Source of the DNA: Patiria miniata
Lineage: Eukaryota; Echinodermata; Asteroidea; Valvatida; Asterinidae
Direction of reading: 5' to 3'
Assembly: GCF_015706575.1 (NCBI RefSeq)
Contig: NW_024037058.1
Coordinates: forward strand, 4,147,754 to 4,211,753
DNA: 64,000 nt
Positions 44,748 through 56,900 of the stretch are shown here, piece after piece. The notes beneath the pieces are model-generated. The model was not told the DNA's origin. It worked only from the letters and a program-made list of their open reading frames with translations, and did not search any database. The first letter of the stretch is position 1; each line of letters begins with the position of its first letter. Both the position numbers and the translations under genes were made by a program.

Positions 44748-45186
44748 GTAAAAGGCGACCAGCGTTAATAGACGTTCAGACTTCATATGACACCGTCATG
44801 CATGATTGAGTTAGTTCAGTTGCCGAAAATAGCACGGTGTTAAAAATGGTTCTCTGTTTATTAACCGCGACCCCTGCACTATAGTTATTTAACTGGAGTT
44901 TTGTACCTGGCTCAGCAAATTTCATGTAAACGCGTATGCATTTTGCGAGACTAGGGAAACAGGGGTGTCTACTGCCTGAAAGCCGTGAGAATAAAGCTTA
45001 TGCGAAGTCACATACGAACCAGGAAGTTTAGAAGTAAAAAAAATAATAACTGCTAGGCTTTTTTTTTTACACAGCCACAATAAATATACTTCAGGAGGCC
45101 TTGCATGTTAATCTGGCATCGACGTGTGTTTATCAAGCTGCATTTTCAATATCTGAAATAATCTGTTGCGGTTCGAGACTTCGAGT

Positions 45187-48100
45187 ATGGATAGTGTCAC
45201 GGATGCTCCACTGCTGAACACCACCCAGGCGGTGTTAGTCTCTTGCTTGTCCTTCGTCGTTCTCATCACTGTCGTCGTCGTTGTTTGCTGTTGTATGCGA
45301 CAAAATGGCCGTCGAAAGTGCTGCGGGGAAACGGCACAGTACGTATGACATTCCAAACTTTTGTTTTCATCAAAAATACTCGAGTACTGTAAATTTGACA
45401 TGAAAAACCGTGAAAGTCTCTCGACTCATTTCCAGTTGAACTCCTGGTGGAAGGTAGGAAGGAAAGTACAGTTTTAGAGGTGGGAGGAAAACCCCAGAAT
45501 GTTAGGTTGAGTCTGAATCAATTGGCTGTGGTTTCAAATCACACACGAGTCTGAAGTGGCTGCAGTCGCTGCCATGCAGACTCGTGTGTACCATCAAGTT
45601 GAGGCTGAGTAATTCGGACTCGGTCATACTCTAGCATATCGAGAGAAAACCCACGACATCAGGCAGGGACTAAAAACCAACATGGATGTTGGGCCAAGCA
45701 GAAATAACAACCGGGTTACACTGAGCGATGGAAACTGAGCGAGGAATATACCAACCCGATTCTCTTATTTAGCACATACTCAGAAGTCAACGCAAGAAGC
45801 TAGTCCAAAATAGACACAATCACACGAGCTAGGGCCTACTCAACAGCTGAACTGTTGAAGGTTTCAAGTTTTTCACACACAAAAAATCTGCCTTACAATG
45901 TAATATTTATCTTCTTTATGTTTGTTTTCGTAGGACTGCTTCTCCGGAATTAGAAGCCATTGAAGCTCAAGACACAACCGCAATAGGTAAATAAGAGCTG
46001 GTGTTGATAAAGTGATAATAACATTACCTATTTATAAATATTCGACAATATATTCGGCACAATCCAGAGTGCACAACACAAAAAGGGGTTATCATTTGAT
46101 CATGATGAATTCTAAGGAGTGATGGCTTCCTTGAACAACCCTCATCAGCCATCAACAGGGAAAAGGAAATAACCATGCTCCAAATTTGGCCTCCGGCCAA
46201 ATTTCGTGGAGCTGCAAGACGAACGTATAGTACACAATGCAAAAAGTACAAGCTGAGTTTTTTTTTGGCCAAACCAAAAAAAAAATCACTCTGGGTTAAG
46301 TATGTCACTCACTGAGCTCAATGATATTGAACCCAGACCTTTGAAGGCCTAAGTTCTGAAGATATAGAGAAACAAGTGCGAGTGCACAATTAGCTCTGGC
46401 CGTCTTGCATGAAAGTCTTGCATGAAATCTATCAGAATGATCCCTGCAAGAGCTTAAAAAGGCCACGCCCAAAAATGCGATGCCGATGGCACGATGGCAC
46501 ATATGGAACACAATATTTTGGACTTTGGCTTTGGATTTAAAGCGATTTGTGATAAATACCACGTGACTCTATCATTACTGCGCACAGTTTGCCTCCACTA
46601 ACAAACTTTTCATAAACATCTTTCCGAATTGTTACAAAAACTCTTTAAGTATTTAATTGTTGGTTTTCTTTTTTTGTCAATTAAAAGTTGGTGGTTATAT
46701 ATTGTGGGAAACTTAGGGGGCTTTTGGTGAATTTTCCGGGGACCGACCGACCACCCAATGACATGTAAAAGCTCCTGCCAGAGCTTTAAAAAGCTTTGTT
46801 CAATTGTGGGTGTATGTACGTAGCCCTGGTTTAACATGGTAAGAAGACTGTCACTGTACTGCAAAATTTACATGGTACCTATTTTTGACGATCAGTTTCA
46901 GAGCCCAATAAGGAGACCTCCAAAGTTCACCAACAAATTGTAACCGACGATGACATGGAGTACGCATACGCTGCCACGGGCAACGAGCTGCGGACACCAG
47001 CAGGTTTAAAACCGGGGGGCCCACACACATACTCAAACGTGAATCTGGACCAGAGAAACGGAATGAATGCCCGTGGTGTGCGACCTGGCAAGAAGCACGA
47101 ACCAGCCATCACCGAGCAACTTAACATGAATAGGAGGAGCGACCCCGAGGATGATGACTCGCTCGAGTATGCCCAACCAGACCTAGACTATAAGAACATG
47201 GCGTTTAACAAACAACCTGGAAAACAAGCAAGTAAAATGGAGCATGAATACTTCGACCAAAAGAAAATGCCAAACACAACTGGTCCCGAGGATACTGCTG
47301 CTGATGACGATGACGACCTTGAATACGACTACGCATACACTCACCCGGTCCGGGTACCAGGCAGCCCTAATCCGAGGGAACACCACCCTACATCGCCAAG
47401 AATTCAGAAAAATATGTTGGCCAGAAGTGGGGCTGCGGAACAGGAAACAATTGAACATGAATACTTTGACCAAAAGAAACTTCCAAATTTGGGTCCAGAA
47501 GAAGAAGGTGACGACGATGACCTCGAATACGATTACGTATACACTCACGCTCTCCGGGTACCAGGCAGTCCTAGACTGGGGGACCCCCACCCTAGATTGC
47601 CAAGCCATCAGAAAAACACTCTAACCAGCAATGGGGCTAAGGAACAGGAAGTTACAGTTGAACATGATTACTTTAGCCAAGGGAAGTTTCCAGACATAAA
47701 CGGACTCAAGGAGCGCCCGTTGGTCCCAGCCCGCTTCAGACGGGTCGACAAGCCTACTGCAGATGATGATGACAGCCAAGAGGATGAGGATCACGAGTAT
47801 GTCAAACTACCGTCGCCGGTGTCCGACGATCTCGAGTACGATTACGCTTGCGACCACCAGCTGCGGGTACCAGGCACACCTAAATCGGGAGAATCACATC
47901 CCGAGCGTTCAGTTGCCGAGACTTCAAGGGACCAACTTGACAGCGACGATGATGATGACCATGACTATGCCGACCCGCAATCACCGGTGTCCGATGATCG
48001 CAATTACGACTACGCATACGGTCACCAGCTGCGGCTAGGCACACCAGGCAGCCCTAAACCAGGGGAACCACACCCTAGATCACCCAATGTTTACGAGAAC

Positions 48101-48280
48101 TCTCCTCTTACTCGGAGAAGGGGTGAGGAGCAGGGTTTCACAAGCCGTGGCGAAAACGAAGCCTTCGAACTTCGAAACCCCCCGAGCCCCCTCCATGGAC
48201 ACAACAAACCGTTGGTGTCTCCCCGCGTTAAACTAGGTGGTATTAAAACCCCAAATTCGCGCTTCGACTTCAAGCCATAA
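45187..48280 (+). CDS. YTR-D: membrane protein with very long tyrosine-rich tail, no ectodomain found
   Basis: Spliced CDS: 45187-45338, 45934-45986, 46896-48280; GT-AG, phases 2-1 as at the equivalent exons of the family; 529 residues. The start is the first ATG after an in-frame TGA at 45154 in the exon that begins at 45075. The 14 residues before the helix carry one sequon (NTT). The helix at 15-37 (VLVSCLSFVVLI ...) shares the Cys-x-Leu-Ser core with its relatives. I found no signal peptide or Cys-rich exon between 41.6 and 45.1 kb. The tail (about 490 residues) repeats two modules: EHEYFDQKK (three times) and LEYDYAYTHP ... RVPGSP (four to five times), plus EYVKL (YxxL) and two YxxP sites (YAQP, YADP). 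It could be a signalling scaffold or co-receptor, or a receptor with missed exons. Function unknown. Confidence 0.72.
47240..48070 (+). repeat. In-frame tail module repeat of YTR-D
   Basis: EHEYFDQKK-type blocks start near 47240, 47451 and 47659, a period of about 70 codons. Each is followed by a DDLEYDY[AV]YTH ... RVPG block. Two further EYDYA/NYDYA blocks lie near 47830 and 48000. Divergence is moderate, so the expansion is not recent. Confidence 0.8.
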
Positions 48281-48305
48281 ACAAAGCATGACCCCCACAA
48301 GACTA

Positions 48306-48581
48306 GGGCCCAATTTCATAGCGCTGCTTAACAGTCGACTTTGTGCTTACCGAGCCTCCATCTATTTCATAGGGACTGTTAAACAGTAAGCACAGCAAAA
48401 GCATGCTTAACCCCAGAAGAAAAATTTGCTTAAATCAGTGACGTAACAATAGAATCTCCATGCACGTGCAACCGTTAGCACATTCACGGCATGAAATAGT
48501 GCTTAAGCAGCAGCATGATTTTCTGCTATAGTAAGCACAACTTTTATGCTTACTTTTAAGCAGTGCTATGAAATTGGGCCC
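48306..48581. mobile_element. GGGCCCAATTTCATA-ended foldback element
   Basis: GGGCCCAATTTCATAGC at 48306 pairs with CTATGAAATTGGGCCC at 48566-48581. The interior repeats TGCTTAA and GTAAGCACA. This kind is common in echinoderm and other deuterostome DNA as far as I recall. It lies between the YTR-D stop and its AATAAA, so it forms most of the 3' UTR. Confidence 0.8.
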
Positions 48582-48641
48582 AGATAAGCATGTACACAAA
48601 GAAGGGTTGTAGGCCTTAATGTAGCAGATATCGTCAGTAGC

Positions 48642-48647
48642 AATAAA
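48642..48647 (+). other. Probable polyadenylation signal of YTR-D
   Basis: AATAAA 362 bases after the stop codon, directly after the foldback element. Confidence 0.5.
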
Positions 48648-48649
48648 AC

Positions 48650-50964
48650 TGTTATGAACCCTCAGTATTTGGTAAAGAAAGAAATGTTGGCGAATTGAAC
48701 CCTATTTAATGTACTTTTGAACAGTTCAAGGCTACAGACCAGTAAATAGACTGCCATATACCCCCGTGATAATTACGCTCACTTTATTATTTTTAAAAAG
48801 AATAATAATGAATTATTAAAACATCTCTCCAAGGTGTTTAAGATACACTTTAAATAAAGTTAATCCATCATCTTTCATTTTCCGTTAAGTCTTTTTTTGG
48901 AGTTATCCAATGACTTTATGGAGAAAATCCCATACAAAGATGATCACCCCTAAAAGCGGGGCTGAAACCAATCGCCATTTTGAAAACGGACGCCTACGCT
49001 CCATTGCAAAATCTTATCCACATTTCACACTTATACGAGCTTGCAGTCCTCTGCACGGCTTCCATCCTTCGTTTTTTACAAATCCTCGAGTTCATGGCCC
49101 TCAAAATGCTCTAATACCACAGATTTTGAAGGTATGCAAATCGTGATTTGGCCAGCATACGCAATTTCGGGCCTATTTAATGGTCTGCACCATTAAGGAA
49201 TTATCGATGATCAAACATGTATGAATCATCGTGCATTCAAACTTGTGAACTTTTTCCAGTTTATATGAAAGGTTTTTTTCCTTCTAAATGTAAAGGTAGA
49301 TCAATGGAAGGGGCCAAACAATAGTGACACGTACATCCGTGCTCGCATTACAAATGGTCCCTTAGAATTTGCAACCAACACCCACTCGGTGCATTCTTCT
49401 CGATAAAGCCGGTGTCACATGAAAATCCGACTCCTATGAAAATCGGACCCCTATTTCCCTGTTATTGGTTGATCCCTCGCACGTGACAGGTCACTCTCCC
49501 GAAACGATCCTAAAAATAGCATAGTATCGTACTCACGCGTGCGCAGTACTACCAATGAGTCCACATTTCATGGAGTCGGATATTCACGCTACACCGGCAC
49601 GGGGCACTACAATGGCACAGACCCAGAGCGTTTGGGATATGCCAAGCCTCATAGTAACATCACTGATTGTATGCATATGCAGAATGAGAATAAAGCTTAT
49701 CACATTGTATTATCAAAATAAAATGCGAAAGACTGTTACAAAAAGTAAATTCAAATATTAAAATGGTTGTTGGTGTTAGGCCAAGGATACAATGTATTTG
49801 TATATTTCGTACGTTTTTAACAATAAAAACAATATTTCTTATGGAAACAATTACATTGTCTCGGCAGTTTTAAAATCCAAAAACACGAACTGGTACTCGG
49901 TTCGTAAAGTGGCCGCGTCATAATACACGCGCGCACACCACTGATTACTGGCGCCCATTGGCTGACTTCGCCACTTTGTAATACTTCCGGTTCCAGTGGT
50001 TCTAATACTACTCCGTGGGTTGCGGGCGTGGTTTAAAGTTGAAATGACGTCACACTTACGAACCAGATTATCACACTAAGTGTATAAGTGTACACTGAAC
50101 TAATTGAAGTGAGAATTTCTATACGCGAGCTCATTAGCATGAAAAGCGCCCACAACATTTTTTTTAAAAAGGAGACCGTTTGGCTTGAAAAAGGGTTGGA
50201 TTGTGTAAATATAGCCGAGGAACAACTCCCTGGTTCTCGGGCTTCCATCTGAGGCGGACTTGATAAAATTACGGTTGAAAAATGGGTCCTATTTGCCTGC
50301 GAAAGTGGAGTTATGCCATTTATAAAATGGCCGCATGCGGGCTTGGGAAGTATCACTTCTCGGGGGGGGGGATGTTTCATTTTTGTGTGTGAATATTTAA
50401 AAGTGAAATTCGCTAACCCACCAAAAATTGAAAAGAAATGGAAAAATGAAGGACTAGACAATGATTGAATTTTTGTTTGAGAAACCCTAGTGATGTCGGC
50501 TTGCATGTTATGTGGCTGTGAACTTTGTTGATTTTACAGTTTTCAATGGGGCTTGAATTGGTTCGATGCAACCGTAGCACCCTCTAATATACCACCTCTG
50601 TGTCATGCCACATATACCTTGAACTCTGTAGCCTATGCTAGCTAGTTGTGACTCCACTCAACCGAATCAAGGAAAGAAAGACCGCCCGTTTTGAATATGA
50701 AAACGCCTACTGAACACAATATTATTCACTTCACAATAATATTTCACATGTCCTTCACACTCAGTGACCCTGACTGTTGTGGGGCAATTGGCAACACAAT
50801 ACTGGCGTGCGCGCACTGTGATATTCGTGTTAGATGGGTTTGTACGCGATTATAAAGTGCATAGATTTATTTCACACAAAAAGTGACTCAGCTATTCGAT
50901 TGAGCTTTGGAAATTAGCCCGAGTTCCCGTTGGATGTTGTTTTGCCATTATCGAAAACACCATC
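48650..50964. other. Spacer between YTR-D and YTR-E, no gene seen
   Basis: Short open frames occur on both strands without recognisable domains or good splice context. A CCAAT-like GCCCATTGGCTGAC and GGAAGT-rich text lie near 49955-50000. The last 150 bases should hold the YTR-E 5' UTR. Confidence 0.35.
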
Positions 50965-53900
50965 ATGGACCGTTCGCTGTCCGTTGGTTTCTTGGCCATG
51001 ACGAGTAGAGTTCCTCACATCCTACTTACACTTGGGATGTTTGTGATAACATGTCTGGCGGATATGAAGCCACTTCCAACGGAGCTTACAGATACACAAA
51101 TATTTGAAGCTTTGTGTCCGAACAGGTATGTTTATTCTCTATCACATGGATCGCGATATCTCGCTTTCTTTATATAACAAGCTGCCTATATGTGGTTGTT
51201 GGTCAGTACAAAGGCCAACATGCCCTCAAATTCTCCGCTATTAGAACTTGAGGGTCGTAAAACAACTAGGTGGAAGCCCTGAACTGAACCATGAGCTTGT
51301 ATTTCTGTGAAATTTGGATGAAATTGGATCCTAAAATTGCTTCACTTTACAATGGAGTGTATACAGGCATAATTTTGATTGCGAATGTGTCCGTTTCTCC
51401 TTAAGTTCAGGGATGATCACAAGTGCAGACGTGTCTTCGTACATCACTTCGTCCAGTACAAATCCCCCAAATTGCCCACGCTGTCCAAATGACGATGTGC
51501 ATGCCCTCAAACTCTCTGCTATTAGAACTTGAATTGAGGGTTGTTAAACAACCAGGTATAGGAGCCGTGAACAGGACTGTGAGCTTGTATTTCTGTGAAA
51601 TTTTGATATTTCTCCTTAATTTGCTCAATGTTACAATGGAGTGTAGGCACATTTTTTTAAATGGCGATTTTTAGGGGTGATTAGTTTTGGAGGGAAAATT
51701 TCCCCCAAAAGTCAACGGATTATCCCATAAAATATGAACAAAAAAATTAAGCACGATGACATCAGATTTAATTTGATGTTTGTCTAGGCTCCCTGGAGAG
51801 TTCTGAGTATATTTCCAGATTTTTGGAAGTGGGGGGTGTTTATCACTGTGGACTATGGCAGTACATATAGTGGTCACAACCCTATGCCGATCCGAACTCC
51901 CTTAACAGCATTCCCTTTCACAGTTTGTAATTTTTTTGACGACCAGTAATGTATAGGTTGTCTTATTATAACCTGCAGGTATGAACTATGCTATTGCACT
52001 ATTAACTGTTCATAATTCAACATAAACCAATAGCATTAGACCGGTCCCAATAATCTTATTTGATTATCACAAGTTCTGTTCTCAGTAACTGTTCTCTTGG
52101 AGTACCTGACTTCTCCTGTTCACAAGGGTGTAAACCTCTTCAGTGTTCCACTGACCACGAGGGTGAGATGATAAACATTTGTGTGTGACATTTTTTGTTT
52201 CCAGTTGGTGTTCCACGCAGCAACATTTTGTATATTGTTACTGTCTCAGTCTGCTGCTGTTGTAAAATAAAAGTATTTTACACGATTAGTCACATAATAA
52301 CCATGTGACGTTACACAGTAACAAAATGGGGGAAAAGCATCGGAATAAATTGAACACTTAGATCTCAATAAAACGATTCTGAAATACGATGAAATCATAC
52401 TGTTTATTAAAATCTTCAGATGGCTTCAGGAAGCGAGTGACTTTAAAGCTTTGCTTACGGTGAAAAATTGTATGTGACTCGCATGTATAAAATAACAAGC
52501 TGGTTTACCCGATCATAGATCGGGTAGGGCGTATAGCGTTGGGGATGAAAATGTGGGGAGTTAAATGTAAATGGGGGATATAGTTGGGGAGATATGCAGT
52601 TAAAGAATAGCAAGTTCTGTGGTGTGATCTGAGGCAATTTCTGATCACTAAAACCAATTTTGAGCAAAAGATCATCTGTGAAAGTTTGGAGTTTTGAGTA
52701 ATTGAATCAGCTACATGTATTCTGAGCATAGAATCATTATTGTAGGCTACAATATTTTTATTCGGGGAAGAAAAGTGTGTGTGTGGGGGGGGGGGGGGGG
52801 GGAGACCAAACAATGTCCCCCTCAAAATGTGTGTGTGTGGGGGGGGGGGGGAGGGGGGGTTCCCCTGTCCCCCGTTGATTTACGCACATGATAATTATGT
52901 ACCATGGCAACTGTCTGTAAATGTTGCCGTTGGTCTGTTAAAATGGCTTTTTGTGAGGCAGTCGCATTTGGAAAAAGTAGTGAAAAGGTTACTTTAGTAC
53001 ACAGGCGAAGGGTGGTTGTACAGTTTGACAATAAATCATAATGCAATAAAACGTGAAGGTGTCTTTTAAAATGAAAATGTTGAGTGTTACCAAAAAATTA
53101 CAAACGGTCTGAATCATGGAGGAAGGTCATAATTAAGTTTCAGTATTGGACTCTTCAACAAACGTAAACTTGAACTTCTAACAATTTGCGAGACCGTCTG
53201 CGATTCAACTTTTATTCAAGTTGGTTCAACCATCGAGCAAGTTTTACTCGGCCTCCGAGAAATGTTTGCTTCTGAAAGGATCCGAGACCGCGGCGATCCT
53301 TCGTTGACCCAAAACAGGCCCCCGAAATTATAACACGACGCTGAATTATGCCATGGAGGAATTCTTATTCCTCCATGATTATACGTGGCGGGCAGCAAAC
53401 TCACAACGCTCAGCCTTGGTGGTGGAAGCATGGAGCTGTAAACACATTATGGAAGCAACAGCACTCTACACGTCACATGCTTGCGCTTCAAATAGCGAGC
53501 ACCGTAGACCCAACCTCGTTTTCAGGGTGTGGAGCAGGCTGCAGTACGCGTTGCCATCGACAGTTTTGCATAGCCCGGAAATACTACGCAGTGTAGACTT
53601 TCGATTGGTCAGACCGGGCAAGGCATACTTAATGTGTAGTCCTTCTGAGTATTCGTTGCACTCGGCGCAGGGGCGGCAAGCGAAGCACATGAAAGAATAG
53701 GAGCACTTGGTGGCCACGCACCATGGAGAAAAAATATTTTACCAAGGTCACCCCATCCACAATTTGGTGAACGCTTTTGCAGAACGGCCGAGTAGAACAC
53801 GTAAACGCAACCCCTACGTTGACCTCGCTGACCTCGCACAGTCTAGACACGCAGAAAAAGCCAGGACAGGGGGCGGCCAGGCAGTCAACGTGAAAGCGCA

Positions 53901-56900
53901 CACGACGGCAAATTCCTGCGCAAAAAGCAGTCACGAAAAATCGACGAAACGGATCGCCGGTCCGTACGGGAAAATTAGGACGACCCGAAGTGTCCGACCC
54001 GGCGGAAGACACCCTCCGCATTTTTCCACGGACGTGGAGCGATTTTGGCGCCGCGGGAGCCCGCGGTCTCGGATCCTTTCATGAGCAAACATCGTCTCGG
54101 GGGCGGGTAAACTTCTCTCTTATATATATAGATTGATGTAAAAAGAATATTTTCGCAGTTTAGTCCATGAACACCCATTAAAACCAAACCATAAAAACCC
54201 GCATGTATAAACTCTGAAATCAAGATGACATGTGGCACTTAGGATTGCCTCCTTTTTTCCGGATTGGGGCACTAAATTCGTTCTGAACGATGAAAAGCTC
54301 ATTTTGCCTTCCCAGTGACACTCTGAGTCTGAGCATATGGGATAGAAAAGGAGATGGAGGTGGGGTGGGATGGAGACGTGCCCCATGTCCCAACCCCTTT
54401 GTTACCATAATGGATGCTTTTCGACGTCAAGATAATGTTGAAATTACCTTTTCTCTCCTTTTTTATCATAATGACATGGAATATTCAGACTATGGTCCCC
54501 AGTGTACCGTGCCCCAGATGTTTGTTTGCGGCTACAAAGACGCCGTGGTGTGCACGAACGAGCTGGGGATATGTGTTAACAAGACACATGGCAATCGATC
54601 TGAATCTCTCTGTGTCTGTATGACTGGTTATGGGACGGGTGACTGGTTACCTGGTCTCCACAGCAAGTAAGTATATCCATGTATTCTGATGGTTTCTCGA
54701 TTCTCATTCCACCCCCAATTGTTGGCCGAGAGCAAGTCACGTGGTTTCCACAGTTCGGCGATTTTACCCGAAATCTCCCGGAAACGCTATCATAGCATTG
54801 CAGTGAAGTCGGACATGTGTTTTTTTTCTGATGCACTTTAATCGGCATTTCAGAGTTGGATGGAAGTTAAAGTTATGTTGAGGGGATATTTAATGAACGA
54901 AAGTTTATTTTCAGTTGATGCAAAACACGATTAGTTTCCTTTGTCGGTTGCAGTACGAGAACTTGTCTCAGACAGAGCTCTCACGTCAGTGAGTGCTCAC
55001 GAAGCGTCATCTACTGATAATTTGCGGAGCCTACTGTCTGTTACACCAAACACTTTTTTTTTTACAGTAGCCTATAGGAGCTGCGGTATCAACTTTGCAT
55101 CCATCCTCGTCACGATATCAGTGATGGCTTACTTTAAAGGGCCCATGCAATGTAATTTCGTTAATGCAATCCATGAAAATGCACCTTTGTGCCCCATTTA
55201 AACTTACTTTTAATTTTTTCGTTTTGCCATTTTCAGGGTTATTTTGGTGTCTTGTTTTTTATGCTTTATGCTATTTCCAGTTTCATTATGTTATTTCAGG
55301 CCGAAACCTCAATGTTTCAGCTATTTCAGCAGTAAAAGTTGCCAGAATTTGGATTATTTTTATTTTGTAAATGTTTTCATCTTTGGTGATTCGTTGTGTC
55401 AGTACATGGCAGTAAGCCAATAAGCAAACCTTTCTCACAAATGATTTCAGTCAACACATTTTTGGCTTCACAATTTAAACAGAAAGCCTCTCAACTGAAG
55501 AACGTCTTTCTGAAATGATATCACAGCAACAGTGCTCTTAGTTCGCCGGAAAAGCATGGGATTTAAAAAAAAATGTTTAACGAAGAGCACTTTTCAATAA
55601 CATTAATCAAAACAGCAATGTCAAAAATTGTTTTCATATACAGGGTGAGTAAAAAACAAGAGAAACCCAATGTCGGAACTATTGTTTTAGTGAAGTTCTG
55701 CGGGCATGTAGCACTTTCAAAATCTAGGATATGAAAGCCAATTCACAAGCTTTCTTTTTCTGAAATCGCTCATGTTCTTTTCAGGTTACGGAATTTTAAA
55801 CACAACCACCGTTTTAAAGTTCTGTCCACGGATCACAAAAATAGATGTGCGTTCATTCAGCAAAACGAAAAAAAAATCACACACGCATCCCTTATTTCAT
55901 CGCATGTACCCTTGAATTTTTGTTTAAAGTGACGTACTTACTGAGTTTTGTTGATTATTATACTTTCAGCTGCAATTCTTCTAACCTCGACAATTCTTCC
56001 AACCTGGACATTGCCTCTCTGACAGTCGCATGCAGCCTCTCTGTCATTCTGATCATCCTTGTCCTGGTCATAAGCTGCTGCGTCTGGAAAAGAGGTCTGC
56101 CTTGTGGACGATCTAAGACGAGGTAATAATCAACACCGGATACGTCATGTTCTAATTCTGGTTCTAGTCCAGTCCAATCAAACACTGTTGTTCTTGGGCA
56201 AGGTACTTTGCCACAATATGGAGCAATTTCCGTCCAGATTGGTGTCATCATGTATTTTTTATAAGTCCTAATACTAAAAAACAATTGTCAGAATGGAAAT
56301 TTTTGCAAATGGTCAACATTAGCCTACTTCATTCTGAACATTATTGTTGGTTCTAGTTTCGGCAAAACACTGTGTTTGTTTTTACCTGCGGGATAGCAGC
56401 TCAACAAATCACTATGTCTCTCCGTTAGTTAGTTACTTAGTAACAAACGTTGACATTGTATTATGAGTGCTTCTACATGTTTTGACCGAGTTCAACCAAA
56501 CTTTGTCAAAAGTATCAGTAGCCCAGCCCCAACATACCACATGACCGAACTGGGGTCAAAGGTCATCATGGGGCCACTGGGGTCAAAAATCTAATTCATT
56601 TTACTCAAAACACTACCCCTTCAAAAAATTACGACACAACCACGTGACCCATGCATGAACACGAATTCGTTGGACCGCAGCTTCCGAGATATTTCCGATC
56701 GAGCTTGTTCCTGAGCAAGATATCTTGCCACGTTTTTGGAAGTATTATGCAATCACACATGACGACACAGAGGTATGGGTGTGAATCAGAATTACAGATA
56801 TAAACTTACGACCATACGTTGTGGATATAAACGTATTCTCATATCTTACTGATCGCATCATCATTACAGTTTGTTCTAATTAAACTCATCTAATCCACCT

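Noticed and set aside
47183-48038. Other-frame open frames over the YTR-D tail
   Set aside because: They mirror the codon bias (GAY-rich) of the real tail exon and share none of the family features.
50033-50506. Minus-strand open frame of 157 codons
   Set aside because: Ser/Phe-rich without domain features, not repeated in any other unit, no splice context. Probably chance.
54290-54488. Upstream open extension of YTR-E exon 3
   Set aside because: A phase-correct acceptor (AATATTCAG) at 54488 gives a junction that matches the family; the upstream part is intron.
54489-54666. EGF domain call for exon 3 of E and F
   Set aside because: Six cysteines and a CVC are present, but the spacing C-7-C-7-C does not fit EGF, and A-C lack CVC. 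Left as an unrecognised Cys-rich module.
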